DNA of 64,000 nucleotides from Bacteroidia bacterium (GTDB lineage Bacteria; Bacteroidota; Bacteroidia; Flavobacteriales; Schleiferiaceae): NCBI GenBank assembly GCA_030424545.1, contig JAUHWL010000003.1, positions 124,001 to 188,000 of the forward strand, read 5' to 3'. Shown piece by piece: positions 18,682 to 27,355 of this stretch (position 1 is its first letter; each line of letters starts with the position of its first letter). The notes under the pieces were generated by a model. It saw only the letters and a program-made list of their open reading frames with translations, ran no database searches and was not told where the DNA came from. The position numbers and the translations under genes were made by a program.

Positions 18682-19212
18682 GTGAAGAAAAAAATCACCG
18701 GAATAGTATTACTTCTCACACTCATCGCTCCGGTGGTTGTAACCATGAGTTGGTTACAACTAGAAAAATTGCAGCTAAAAAAATCAATAAAAAAACAACT
18801 CATACATTCGGTTGATAGAGAGCAACTAACCCTACTAAAGTTTACACAAGCACAAACAAAAACAGAATTAAACTGGAAACATAGCAAGGAGTTTGAGTGG
18901 GAAAACAATATGTATGATATTGTAGAACAAGAGATACAGGGCGATACGGTACTGTATTGGTGTTATTTTGATAGTGAAGAAACAGAAATAAATCATAAAA
19001 TTTCGCTTCTGCTACAAAGCAACTGGCAGAACAACAACAATAAAAACAAAAATGAAAAACGCTTGCTGCATTTTTTTAAGTTGTTGTATTGCCAAGAAAA
19101 CGCGCACAAAAAGCCGATGTTTTTTTATAGTGAAAAGCAAAATGATATTCAAAAAAAGGTGAACATTATCCAATTTAAAGTCGCCCCACCTACTCCGCCA
19201 CCGCGCATATAA
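18682..19212 (+). CDS. Hypothetical membrane-anchored protein
   Basis: 176 residues from GTG 18682, 22 bases after the tamB stop. One N-terminal transmembrane segment (about 5-23) is followed by a charged, Lys/Gln/Asn-rich body and a Pro-rich C-terminus (APPTPPPRI). No family is recognised. It lies just upstream of the TonB receptor on the same strand, about 100 bases away. The position suggests an accessory to the receptor, but the sequence gives no direct support. Confidence 0.5.
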   Translation: MKKKITGIVLLLTLIAPVVVTMSWLQLEKLQLKKSIKKQLIHSVDREQLTLLKFTQAQTKTELNWKHSKEFEWENNMYDIVEQEIQGDTVLYWCYFDSEETEINHKISLLLQSNWQNNNNKNKNEKRLLHFFKLLYCQENAHKKPMFFYSEKQNDIQKKVNIIQFKVAPPTPPPRI

Positions 19213-19256
19213 TTTTATTCGGAATAAAATATACAAGGCTAATTCTAGGCCTAGAA
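19212..19256. promoter_or_regulatory. Two palindromes upstream of the TonB receptor
   Basis: A 19-base dyad centred on 19221 (ATTTTATTC/GAATAAAAT) and a perfect 14-base palindrome TTCTAGGCCTAGAA (19243-19256) lie in the 100-base gap before the receptor start. The first could be a weak terminator-like stem, but its single-base loop argues against a hairpin. They could be regulator-binding sites; no known box (e.g. Fur) is matched. Confidence 0.3.
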
Positions 19257-19312
19257 CAACCAAGATTAATTGGTTGAAGGGATTAATTTTTAGAATAAAA
19301 AAATATGTAAAA

Positions 19313-21724
19313 ATGAAAACAAGAATTACATTTTTGGTTTTCTATTTTTTGCTCATGTCTGCACATTCGCAAACGTTAATAGTAAAAGATAAGCAAACCA
19401 ATGAGCCCATAGAATGGGCAACTGTTTATAACGAAACACAAAAACTTTTTGTTACCACAAATGCAAAAGGTCAAGCTGATATTTCTGATTTTAAAAATGT
19501 AGAAATTATTCAGATTAGAAGCCTGGGGTATAAGGTGGTTGAGTTAAGCTATGAGGCGTTAAAAAGCGCCACGTTTATAGTTTACCTATCACCATCTAAC
19601 TTAAACTTAAATGAGGTTGTTGTTTCTGCCGCCCGATGGAAACAAGCATCCAACAATGTGCCTCAAAAAATTGCTAGTATTTCTCCGCGGCAAATAGCGT
19701 TGCAAAACCCACAAACAGCGGCAGATTTATTATCGATTTCGGGCAAAGTTTATGTGCAAAAGAGTCAGCAAGGTGGCGGAAGCCCTATGATTAGAGGTTT
19801 TGCAACGAACCGACTTCTTTATACTATAGATGGTGTGCGGATGAATACAGCCATATTTAGAGGAGGTAACGTTCAAAACGTTATAAATTTAGATCCTTTT
19901 GCTACAGAAAACACCGAGGTGCTGTTTGGTCCCGGTTCTGTAATTTACGGGAGTGATGCCATTGGTGGTGTCATGAGTTTTCAAACGCTGGTTCCAGAAC
20001 TTTCTTTGGATGATAACCCACTTGTGGTTGGCAAAGCCGTTACTAGATATTCATCGGCCAATAAAGAAAAAACAGGTCATTTTGATATAAATATAGGCTG
20101 GAAAAAATGGGCTTTGGTAACAAGCTTTACAAGCTGGAATTTTGACCATTTAAGGCAAGGTAGCCACGGTCCGGATGAATATGTAAAACCCTACTATGTG
20201 CAAAGGATTGACAGTACAGATCAGGTAATAACGCAAGATGATCCTTTGCTGCAAATCCCAACAGCATATTCTCAAATTAATTTTATGCAAAAACTACGGT
20301 TTAAACCTAATAAAAAATGGGATTTTCAATATGGGTTTCATTTTTCTGAAACATCTACCTATGGTAGGTATGACCGTCACAACCGCATGAAAAATGGCAC
20401 ATCACGTTATGCAGAATGGAACTATGGACCACAAAAATGGCTCATGAACAACTTAACCATACAACATACGGCAAACAACGATGCCTTTGATAGAATGACG
20501 TTGAGGTTTGCTCAACAAAACTTTGTGGAGAGTAGGATAGATCGTTCTTTAAACAGTACCGAAAGAAATATTACAGCAGAAAATGTTGATGCATATTCTG
20601 TGAATGTAGACTTTATTAAAAATGTAAAGGCCAAGCATACGTTGTATTACGGAATTGAGTATATCTTAAACGATGTAACCTCTACTGGCGAAGTTGTTGA
20701 TATTTCTACCAATGTTACTACCAATGGAGCCTCTCGCTACCCAGAATCTACGTGGCAATCCATGGCCGTATATATTAACGATCAGTTCAAATTGTCAGAC
20801 AAAATTACTTTGCAAGGAGGGTTGAGGTACAACCAATTTGTGTTGCAATCAGATTTTTCTAATAATCTAGATTTTTATCCGTTTCCTTTTAAAAGTGCAA
20901 ACATTAATGATGGCGCACTTACCGGTAGCTTAGGTGTTGTTTACAGACCTTCTCAATCGTGGGTTTTTAGCTCCAATTTCGGAACGGCTTTTCGGTCGCC
21001 TAACGTAGACGATATAGGAAAAGTTTTTGATTCTGAACCCGGTGCGGTTACTGTGCCCAACCCCAGTTTAGAGGCAGAATATGCATATAATTTAGACGTG
21101 AGTGTTGCCAAGGTTTTTGCAGAGGTTTTAAAAATAGATCTTACTGGCTATTACACCATTTTGCAAAATGCAATGGTGCGTAGACCATATCAACTCAACG
21201 GGCAAGACAGCATTAATTATCAGGGAGAGCTTAGTGAAGTGGAAGCTATTCAAAATGCGGCCGTAGCAAACGTTTATGGTATTCAGGCAGGGCTAGAGAT
21301 AAAAATTCCAGCAGGTTTTACATTTTCATCGCAATTAAATTATCAAATTGGAGAAGAAGAGTTAGACGATGGTACGGTAAGCCCTTCGCGCCATGCCGCG
21401 CCTATGTTTGGCGTATCTAGATTAACTTATAATGTAAATAAGCTAAGCTTGCAGTTTTATATAAACTACCAAGCTAGAAGAGATTTTGAAGATATGGCCG
21501 TAGAAGAGCAAGGCAAAGATGAGATTTATGCGAAAGACGAAAACGGAAATAATTATTCTCCAAGTTGGTACACCATAAATGTAAAAGGCATGTATCAGAT
21601 TAGTGATCATTTTTCCGTGAGTGCTGGCTTAGAAAACATAACTGACCAGCGTTATAGATCTTATAGTTCTGGAATATCTGCCCCAGGTAGAAATTTTGTT
21701 ATGTCTATAAAAGCAAATTTTTAA
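19313..21724 (+). CDS. TonB-dependent outer-membrane receptor (hemoglobin/transferrin-type subfamily)
   Basis: 803 residues from ATG 19313, where a signal peptide begins (ends near 'MSAHSQ'); the TTG at 19274 adds a non-signal extension. Residues about 20-100 are a CarboxypepD_reg-like domain, then a plug ('SPMIRGFATNRLLYTIDGVRMN', split by eye; 'LFGPGSVIYGSDAIGGV') and a 22-strand barrel ending in Phe. Plug sequence is closest to the hemoglobin/transferrin/lactoferrin receptor type, and FRAP/NPNL-like boxes appear as 'FRSPN' and 'NPSLEAE'. However, no His lies between those boxes, where heme receptors usually keep one, so heme as substrate is doubtful. Energised by TonB-ExbBD. Confidence 0.9.
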   Translation: MKTRITFLVFYFLLMSAHSQTLIVKDKQTNEPIEWATVYNETQKLFVTTNAKGQADISDFKNVEIIQIRSLGYKVVELSYEALKSATFIVYLSPSNLNLNEVVVSAARWKQASNNVPQKIASISPRQIALQNPQTAADLLSISGKVYVQKSQQGGGSPMIRGFATNRLLYTIDGVRMNTAIFRGGNVQNVINLDPFATENTEVLFGPGSVIYGSDAIGGVMSFQTLVPELSLDDNPLVVGKAVTRYSSANKEKTGHFDINIGWKKWALVTSFTSWNFDHLRQGSHGPDEYVKPYYVQRIDSTDQVITQDDPLLQIPTAYSQINFMQKLRFKPNKKWDFQYGFHFSETSTYGRYDRHNRMKNGTSRYAEWNYGPQKWLMNNLTIQHTANNDAFDRMTLRFAQQNFVESRIDRSLNSTERNITAENVDAYSVNVDFIKNVKAKHTLYYGIEYILNDVTSTGEVVDISTNVTTNGASRYPESTWQSMAVYINDQFKLSDKITLQGGLRYNQFVLQSDFSNNLDFYPFPFKSANINDGALTGSLGVVYRPSQSWVFSSNFGTAFRSPNVDDIGKVFDSEPGAVTVPNPSLEAEYAYNLDVSVAKVFAEVLKIDLTGYYTILQNAMVRRPYQLNGQDSINYQGELSEVEAIQNAAVANVYGIQAGLEIKIPAGFTFSSQLNYQIGEEELDDGTVSPSRHAAPMFGVSRLTYNVNKLSLQFYINYQARRDFEDMAVEEQGKDEIYAKDENGNNYSPSWYTINVKGMYQISDHFSVSAGLENITDQRYRSYSSGISAPGRNFVMSIKANF

Positions 21725-21745
21725 GCAGATTAAATAATCTAACGT

Positions 21746-21779
21746 AAAGCGCCTCAACTAGTTTTGGGGCGCTTTTTTA
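21746..21779. terminator. Bidirectional terminator between TonB receptor and GNAT
   Basis: A 10-base-pair stem (AGCGCCTCAA with TTGGGGCGCT, one G-T pair) around a CTAGTT-type loop is followed by six T on the plus strand and preceded by A residues for the opposite direction. The two genes converge here. Confidence 0.8.
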
Positions 21780-22307
21780 TGGGCGTTGTATGCGGAATAT
21801 TTCTACGTTAAGCCCTTTCCAAATGGTGGTTTTAGAAACTTCCATGCCGTTTCTGTGGGCTACTTTTTTAGAATTCTCGTTGCGTACATCAATTATTGAA
21901 ATAATAGAATTTACCTCAGAAATTTGAAAACCAAGTGTTTTAAAAAAGTTAGCCGTTTCAGAGGCATAGCCATTCCCCCAGAATTTAGGGTGTAAATGAT
22001 AGCCAACCTCCAAATCTTTTTTCCCATCAACTTCTTGTACAAGTAATCCAGATTGCCCCATAAACTCACCTGATTTTTTATCGATGATTGCCAATAAACC
22101 GCCTTGTAAATCACGGTATCGACAAATTTGGCGTTCTATCCACAACATAGATTGTTCTCTGGTATTTTCTGTTAAGAATTTCGGAAAAAGTGCATTGGCT
22201 TTTGGATGCGCCAAAAAATCAGCCCAGGGATTTACATCAGCCAGATCTAAAGGGCGCAACAGTAAACGTTCGGTTTGGTAGGTTTTAGGGTAGTTTTTGA
22301 GGCGCAT
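21777..22307 (-). CDS. GNAT family N-acetyltransferase (RimJ/RimL-like)
   Basis: 176 residues. The N-terminal 'TERLLLRPLDLADVNPW' and the acetyl-CoA loop region 'YHLHPKFWGNGYASE' are typical of the RimJ/RimL-like (Acetyltransf_3) branch; the C-terminal 'VRNENSKKVAHRNGME' is motif A/B-adjacent and conserved. It transfers an acetyl group from acetyl-CoA to an amine of unknown acceptor. Single gene, convergent with the TonB receptor across a terminator and followed upstream by the repeat region. Confidence 0.9.
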   Translation of the reverse strand: MRLKNYPKTYQTERLLLRPLDLADVNPWADFLAHPKANALFPKFLTENTREQSMLWIERQICRYRDLQGGLLAIIDKKSGEFMGQSGLLVQEVDGKKDLEVGYHLHPKFWGNGYASETANFFKTLGFQISEVNSIISIIDVRNENSKKVAHRNGMEVSKTTIWKGLNVEIFRIQRP

Positions 22308-22330
22308 TTTTTTTTACGAAAGTAATAAAA

Positions 22331-22710
22331 GCCCCCTCCAGCTCCCCCAATGGGGGAGGGAAACTTTGCGAGCTTTCGTGCTCTTTGCGATAATTTTTCT
22401 CTGCGCCACTCTGTGTTATTCTCAGTGCACCTCTGTGAAATTAAAAGGGAATAGAGAACAGTTAGTAGGCAATAGTGCTCTACGGATCTTTGTGTCTTAA
22501 CCCCACCCCAGCCCTCCCCAAATGTGGAGGGAGACATGGCGTAATTACTTCGCGAAACCTTTGCGCTATTCTTAGCGCCCTTTGCGATAATTTTTCTCAG
22601 CGTTTCTCTGTGTTATTCTCCGTGTACCTCTGTGAAATTTATAAGGGAATAGAGAACAAGCACTAGGCAATAGTGCTCTGCGTTTTTCTTTGCGCCCTTT
22701 GCGATACCCC
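22331..22710. repeat. Two tandem copies of a ~197-base GC-rich intergenic repeat
   Basis: Copy 1 starts with a G/C-rich hairpin (CTCCCCC...GGGGGAG, 22342-22358) and copy 2 with a related CCCTCCCC...GGAGGG block at 22502-22533. Both continue with TTTGCGATAATTTTTCTC (22384 and 22581), CTCTGTGTTATTCTC, CCTCTGTGAAATT, GGGAATAGAGAACA and TAGGCAATAGTGCTCT (22465 and 22664), offset 197-199 bases. No gene fits: the overlapping ORFs are rich in chance reading of repeats. This fills the ~460-base gap. Such CTTTGCG/CTCTGTG repeats occur as dispersed intergenic elements in Bacteroidota by my recollection; their role is unknown. Confidence 0.85.
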
Positions 22711-22767
22711 ACCTACCACGAGAAACACCAGCTTTCATAAATTGCACCATTCAAAAATCTTTTTTTC

Positions 22768-23307
22768 ATGACAAAATACATTGCACTTTTGCGTGGTATA
22801 AATGTGGGCGGCCACCGCAAAATCTTGATGGCTGATCTAAAAATGATGCTTGCTGAGATTGGGTTTTCAGAAGTACAGACGTACATTCAGAGTGGAAATG
22901 TAGTTTTTAGTTCCGAAGAAAAAGATACCCAAAAGCTGGGCGAATTAATCGCAGAAGCCATAAAAAAACAATTTGATTTTGATGTGCCCACCATGGTAAA
23001 AACAAAACAAGAATGGCAAAAAGCCGTGGACGAAAATCCGTTTACAGCCGAAAATAATGTTGATATTTCTAAACTTTATATTGCCTTTTTAGATTGTTTG
23101 CCATCTGCCGAAGGCGTAATTAAATTAGCGGCTTTTGATTTTGGCAACGATAAATTTAAGCTGGTAGAAAACGTGGTTTATTTAAAATACGCCACCAAAG
23201 CGCACGAATCTAAACTGTCAAACCCGATGCTCGAAAATAAACTGGGCGTTGTGGCCACTTCGAGAAATTGGCGCACCACATTGAAAATGTTGGAGCTGGT
23301 GGGGTAA
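22768..23307 (+). CDS. DUF1697 domain-containing protein
   Basis: 179 residues, full family length. Hallmarks: 'YIALLRGINVGGHRKILMADL' at the N-terminus (key residues LRGINVGG), 'VQTYIQSGNVVF', and the C-terminal 'ATSRNWRTTLKM'. The family fold is known from structures but has no established function. Freestanding between the repeat region and the toxin-antitoxin pair. Confidence 0.92.
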   Translation: MTKYIALLRGINVGGHRKILMADLKMMLAEIGFSEVQTYIQSGNVVFSSEEKDTQKLGELIAEAIKKQFDFDVPTMVKTKQEWQKAVDENPFTAENNVDISKLYIAFLDCLPSAEGVIKLAAFDFGNDKFKLVENVVYLKYATKAHESKLSNPMLENKLGVVATSRNWRTTLKMLELVG

Positions 23308-23360
23308 GTTTAATGTTGAAAGTTCAAGGTGTTAAAGCACAATTGTTGTTTTAGTAGGCG

Positions 23361-23765
23361 CTAAGTAAAAAATTGTGTTTTAAAATCTTCAATTTTTAGA
23401 ATTTTACAATTCGAAAAATTTTTTAATTCTAACAAGTCAGTATCACCAGAAATCAAAAAATCAGCTTTGCTATCTCTGGCTAAATCTAGAAGAAAATTGT
23501 CTTTTGCATCTCTGCAAATTGATTCTCGTGAAGTTACTTTTATAAAAGTGGCAACTTCATCTAAGATTGTGATAAGTTTTATGAAGTTTTCAGGAATTAT
23601 AAACTTTTCAATTTTAGGTCGATTTACGACTTCAATAAATTCATTAAACAATTCATCACTAAAAATAAGTTTGATGTTTCCGGATGCTATTTCTTCATCT
23701 AGCCAATGAAAGTTTGAATTAAATAAATAGCTAATCCAAATATTGGTATCAAAAATGACTCTCAC
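23361..23765 (-). CDS. PIN-domain toxin (COG1569-type ribonuclease)
   Basis: 134 residues. PIN metal-binding acidic residues are visible in order: 'IFDTNIWISYL' (Asp6), 'SDELFNEF' (Glu), 'DAKDNFLLDLA' (Asp), and 'LISGDTDLLEL' (Asp). Such toxins cleave RNA using Mg2+/Mn2+. Its ATG overlaps the stop of the upstream gene by four bases (ATGA), the usual antitoxin-toxin order. All catalytic acids look intact, so the toxin is probably active. Confidence 0.85.
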   Translation of the reverse strand: MRVIFDTNIWISYLFNSNFHWLDEEIASGNIKLIFSDELFNEFIEVVNRPKIEKFIIPENFIKLITILDEVATFIKVTSRESICRDAKDNFLLDLARDSKADFLISGDTDLLELKNFSNCKILKIEDFKTQFFT

Positions 23766-23977
23766 TTTTCGTCATTTCTTTTCTTACGAACGTATTCTAC
23801 TTCGTTAGAAATTTCTTCTAAAGTGGGAGGTGTTTCAGTTCGCATTTTTTGAACTGCTTCTAAATAATTCTTGATAGATGAAGGACTTTCGGAAATGGAA
23901 ATAATATTCAAATCAACTAAATTTTGAATTAATTTCCGTGCTTTTGGATTGAGCAATGTGATTTTTAAAGTTTCCAT
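23762..23977 (-). CDS. Antitoxin for the PIN toxin
   Basis: 71 residues; 'LLNPKARKLIQNLVDLNII' then an acidic, charged C-terminus ('EEISNEVEYVRKKRNDEK'). It is similar to small Bacteroidota antitoxins paired with PIN toxins, where the C-terminal tail typically wraps the toxin. Four-base overlap with the toxin gene indicates translational coupling and one transcript. Operator binding by the N-terminal part is likely by analogy only. Confidence 0.75.
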   Translation of the reverse strand: METLKITLLNPKARKLIQNLVDLNIISISESPSSIKNYLEAVQKMRTETPPTLEEISNEVEYVRKKRNDEK

Positions 23978-24009
23978 GCTTCTAAAATAAGTTATTTAAA
24001 AGTAACAAA

Positions 24010-25962
24010 TTAATATCCCAGTCCGCGCAAGTTTTTTAATAGTATTTCTAAATCGGTTTGTGCCGAATATTCTTTGGCATACAAAAAATTTATGCGACTC
24101 AATGTTTGCTCATCGGTGGTCTGCGTGTGGGTTTGGTCGGCAGGATTGAGTACACCATTTTTAATTTTTGGCAAATTTTCGGGGTTGCCTTTTGGGTGAT
24201 AGCCCACCCATGTTTTGGCGCCAAAAAGTACCAAGAAGAGATTTTTTAAAAATCCCATGGGTTTTTTCTGAAAGAGAATGAACACGGGCGATAAAAACAA
24301 GAAAATCAACGATCCAACAAAATCAACCAATCTTTTTAAGCGTTTGTTGCCGGGCTGCGTAATGGTGTTTACCTGCACGGTGTACCATTCGCCTTGTGCG
24401 TTTATGCTGTTGCTGCCAATCACAAAAAGGCTTTCGGGCGGTGCAATTTTTATCTCAATTTGATGCGGTTGCAGCACGCTCATTTGTTTAATAATTTCTT
24501 GCGAACTCAAGTCTTTGGCACAGAAAATAACTTCGTTAATGCGGTATATTTTTAAGATTTCATCAAGCTGTAAAAGCGTGCCAACAGAGTCAGGCGCGGT
24601 ATTTTTTTCGTGGCTTAGCCAACCTGTAAACCCGGCTTGCAAATCGGTTTGCGAAAGCAAGTTTTCAATGCGTTTAAATTCATCTTTGCTGCCAATAATG
24701 ATGCGTCTTTTTGCTGTACGCACATCGGCCAGAATTCTTTTTTTACTGAAGAACTGAAACGCCCAGCGCCAAAGTGGCAAGGCCAAAGCGGCCCAGATAG
24801 CACCCAATAAAATAAGTGCGCGCGAGAATCTAAAATCTTCGCTCAACAAGCCATAAACGGCTAAAATGAGCAATGTGCCCACGGCTAATCCGCGCCAAAT
24901 ATTCCAGCTGCGCGTGGGTTTATCGTAGCCACCGCTAAAAAAAACGCTGCCCAGCCACACGGCAATATATGCCGGCACGGCAATCTGCATAAAGATGTCG
25001 GGGTAGTGGCCGCCCGTTATAAATCGGTGGTTGTGTTCCCAGTATAATTTTAAATAATACATGCCGCCAAAAATGATGGCTGCATCGGCCAATGGGGTGG
25101 CAATGGTTTTGGTAAATCGGCTGATAATGGAAAGACCCGCGCGCAACCAAATGGCAATGTTTATAACAAAATTGTACAGTTTTGCTTGGCCTGAACTGAA
25201 GTGATTTCGCGCAAAAATTTGCATCGCTCGATAAAAGATAAAGACATAATTCAGGCTGCCTTTTTTGGTGCTTTCGCCCTTATAATGAATAATTTGTGTA
25301 TCGGCAAAATACACGTTTTTGTAGCCGCCTTTGATAATGCGGTAACTCAAATCAATGTCTTCACCATACATGAAATATTCTTCGTCTAGCAACCCAACTT
25401 CATCCAACGTTTTTTTGCGCATCAGCATGTATGCACCGGCTAAAATTTCTACGTTGTTGGTTTCGTTTTCGGGCAAATGCCCCATGTAATAATGGCCAAA
25501 TTTTCGGCTTCGCGGAAATAGTTTTATCAACCCGCTTAGTTTGTACAAAGCCACGGCTGGCGTGGGTAATCCGCGTTTACTCTCAGGTAAAAAATTACCC
25601 ATGCCGTCAATCATTTTTACGCCCATGCCGCCTACTTCGGGGTGGGCATCCATGTAGGCAATGCACTTTTCGAAGGTGTCTTCTTGCACAACGGTATCGG
25701 GGTTCAGAAGCAGAATATATTCGCCTTTGGCCAAACGCATGGCTTGGTTATTTGCGCGCGAAAAACCTACATTTTCTGTGTTGGCGATGCAAATCGCTTT
25801 GGGGAATTTTTCGCGCACCATTGCCACAGAGCCGTCAACAGAATTGTTATCGACCATAAAAACTTCGCCATCAATATTTTGCATCGCCTTAAACGTGCTT
25901 TGCAAACATTGTTCTAAAAAATGCCTGACGTTGTAATTTACAATGACTACAGAAAGTTTCAA
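24010..25962 (-). CDS. Glycosyltransferase family 2 fused to a degenerate polyprenyl-phosphate sugar-transferase-like membrane region
   Basis: 650 residues. Residues 1 to ~260 are a GT2 domain with 'VIVNYNVRHFLEQCL', 'VDNNSVDGS', the nucleotide-binding 'LLNPDT' and the catalytic 'YGEDIDLSYR'. About residues 285-405 hold four transmembrane helices, then a Rossmann-like soluble segment ('RRIIIGSKDEFKRIENLL', 'EVIFCAKD') and a final membrane helix plus tail ('KRLKRLVDFVGSLIFLFLSPVF', 'YAKEYSAQTDLEILL'). The second half follows the layout of WbaP/WcaJ-type phosphoglycosyl transferases but lacks the recognisable catalytic core. Its ATG overlaps the stop of the next upstream gene by four bases. Confidence 0.75.
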   Translation of the reverse strand: MKLSVVIVNYNVRHFLEQCLQSTFKAMQNIDGEVFMVDNNSVDGSVAMVREKFPKAICIANTENVGFSRANNQAMRLAKGEYILLLNPDTVVQEDTFEKCIAYMDAHPEVGGMGVKMIDGMGNFLPESKRGLPTPAVALYKLSGLIKLFPRSRKFGHYYMGHLPENETNNVEILAGAYMLMRKKTLDEVGLLDEEYFMYGEDIDLSYRIIKGGYKNVYFADTQIIHYKGESTKKGSLNYVFIFYRAMQIFARNHFSSGQAKLYNFVINIAIWLRAGLSIISRFTKTIATPLADAAIIFGGMYYLKLYWEHNHRFITGGHYPDIFMQIAVPAYIAVWLGSVFFSGGYDKPTRSWNIWRGLAVGTLLILAVYGLLSEDFRFSRALILLGAIWAALALPLWRWAFQFFSKKRILADVRTAKRRIIIGSKDEFKRIENLLSQTDLQAGFTGWLSHEKNTAPDSVGTLLQLDEILKIYRINEVIFCAKDLSSQEIIKQMSVLQPHQIEIKIAPPESLFVIGSNSINAQGEWYTVQVNTITQPGNKRLKRLVDFVGSLIFLFLSPVFILFQKKPMGFLKNLFLVLFGAKTWVGYHPKGNPENLPKIKNGVLNPADQTHTQTTDEQTLSRINFLYAKEYSAQTDLEILLKNLRGLGY

Positions 25963-27350
25963 TCTATGGGGAATAAAGTTGCGTTATCAACGGTAAAAGT
26001 GGTGCTATATTTTTTATCGTTCACCCGTTCTTGTTCGGGCAAATATCGCAATTGATAGCCTTTATTTTGCCAAGTTTCTAATTCTTCTGGACTGGCATAA
26101 TACACCGTTTTTATATTGGCATTGCTCCATTTTCCGGCTCTGCGATCAACTTCAATCATGGCATACCACCAACCCGCAATAATGAGTGTAGGCTGGCGCT
26201 GAAGCATCATGTTGTGTTCGATTTTTTCACAAGCGGCCAGTTTGTTTTTTCTTTTGGTAAAATCGTTAAGCAAGGGCCCGTTTATAGGGTCTAAAAACAG
26301 TTGTCCATTGTTACTGCCAAACGTAATTGCTAAGGAAGAATAGTGCGCCCCCGTATACGGATCGGTTTTGTTTATCCCCAACAAAAACGGAGAAATTACA
26401 AGCATTATTATGGTAAAACGGGCCAACGGTTTTGAAAGTTTTGCTGCAAAAATCAAGATGACGAAAGGTAATACAGGAATCCAAAATGCGGCTTTTTCAG
26501 GCATTCTGAAATAGGCTATGGCGTAAACTATGGTGGTTATAAAAAGCATGAAGAAATACTTGCTTTTAAAAGTAAATTCTTTTTTTCTGGCCAAATAAAT
26601 AATGCAAATGGCACATGCCACACCCCCCACAACTCCCCAAACTCCAAATGTCATTTTATAAAAAGCTTCCAATAAATTGGGGTAGGGTGGTTTGTGAAAA
26701 TCGAAGAAATCTAAACCGTATTTTTTAAATGGTGGTAAGTAAAATATAAAGCTGGTAATTAGGCTCAATACTGTCATTTTTACTACTCTGCGCATGCGCA
26801 AGGCAACCGATTTTTCTTTGCTTTTATCTTGAAGGATGATATAAGTAAGAGGCAAAATCATACCTAAACTAGTTAAACGAATAGCCGCTGCAACGGCAAG
26901 CCAAATGCCTGCTCGCTCTTCGTTTTTAAACAAAACCGCATGTATAGACAACAAAACAAAAAACAAAGCAGGAATGTAGTCTATGGTGTATGTGCTAGAG
27001 ATGAAAATTATTGGAATAAACGAAAAAGCAAAAGCCCAACCCAACGTATAGTTTACATTGTAAAAGCGCAAAATTTGATAATAAACAACAGCGCTACCGG
27101 CCATGGTAAGGGCAGCAAAAACATTATAAACCAATGGAGTTTGCACATGCCAAAAAATTAAAAGTAGGGCTTCAAATAGAGGGTGACCGGGCAGACGAGA
27201 AATTTCGTACATCCCCGTTTCATTCATTAAAGCGGCATTTAACACATGCCCCCAGCTATCTTCTTCTACGCCATATCCATCAAATAAAAACGGAATACGG
27301 CTTAGCAGCACCGTTATAAAAAGTAAAAATTGCTTTTTATTTTCTCCCAT
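25959..27350 (-). CDS. Multi-pass membrane glycosyltransferase-like protein (GT-C fold)
   Basis: 463 residues with about ten transmembrane helices. An early 'RIPFLFDGYGVEEDSWGH' loop carries the acidic residues expected in the first periplasmic loop of GT-C enzymes that use lipid-linked sugars; the C-terminal ~110 residues are soluble and periplasmic. Specific family (GT39/GT83-like) cannot be fixed. It overlaps the GT2 fusion gene by four bases and sits five bases from recR, so glycan synthesis genes and recR appear to be in one run. Confidence 0.65.
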   Translation of the reverse strand: MGENKKQFLLFITVLLSRIPFLFDGYGVEEDSWGHVLNAALMNETGMYEISRLPGHPLFEALLLIFWHVQTPLVYNVFAALTMAGSAVVYYQILRFYNVNYTLGWAFAFSFIPIIFISSTYTIDYIPALFFVLLSIHAVLFKNEERAGIWLAVAAAIRLTSLGMILPLTYIILQDKSKEKSVALRMRRVVKMTVLSLITSFIFYLPPFKKYGLDFFDFHKPPYPNLLEAFYKMTFGVWGVVGGVACAICIIYLARKKEFTFKSKYFFMLFITTIVYAIAYFRMPEKAAFWIPVLPFVILIFAAKLSKPLARFTIIMLVISPFLLGINKTDPYTGAHYSSLAITFGSNNGQLFLDPINGPLLNDFTKRKNKLAACEKIEHNMMLQRQPTLIIAGWWYAMIEVDRRAGKWSNANIKTVYYASPEELETWQNKGYQLRYLPEQERVNDKKYSTTFTVDNATLFPID

Positions 27351-27355
27351 ACGTA

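Noticed and set aside
22247-22666. Small ORFs in the repeat region
   Set aside because: They are readings of the tandem repeat with no start context or conserved motif.
25431-25936. Long plus-strand ORFs opposite the GT2 fusion gene (91-142 codons)
   Set aside because: They overlap a gene with clear GT2 motifs; their sequences are Cys/Arg-rich and have no domain.
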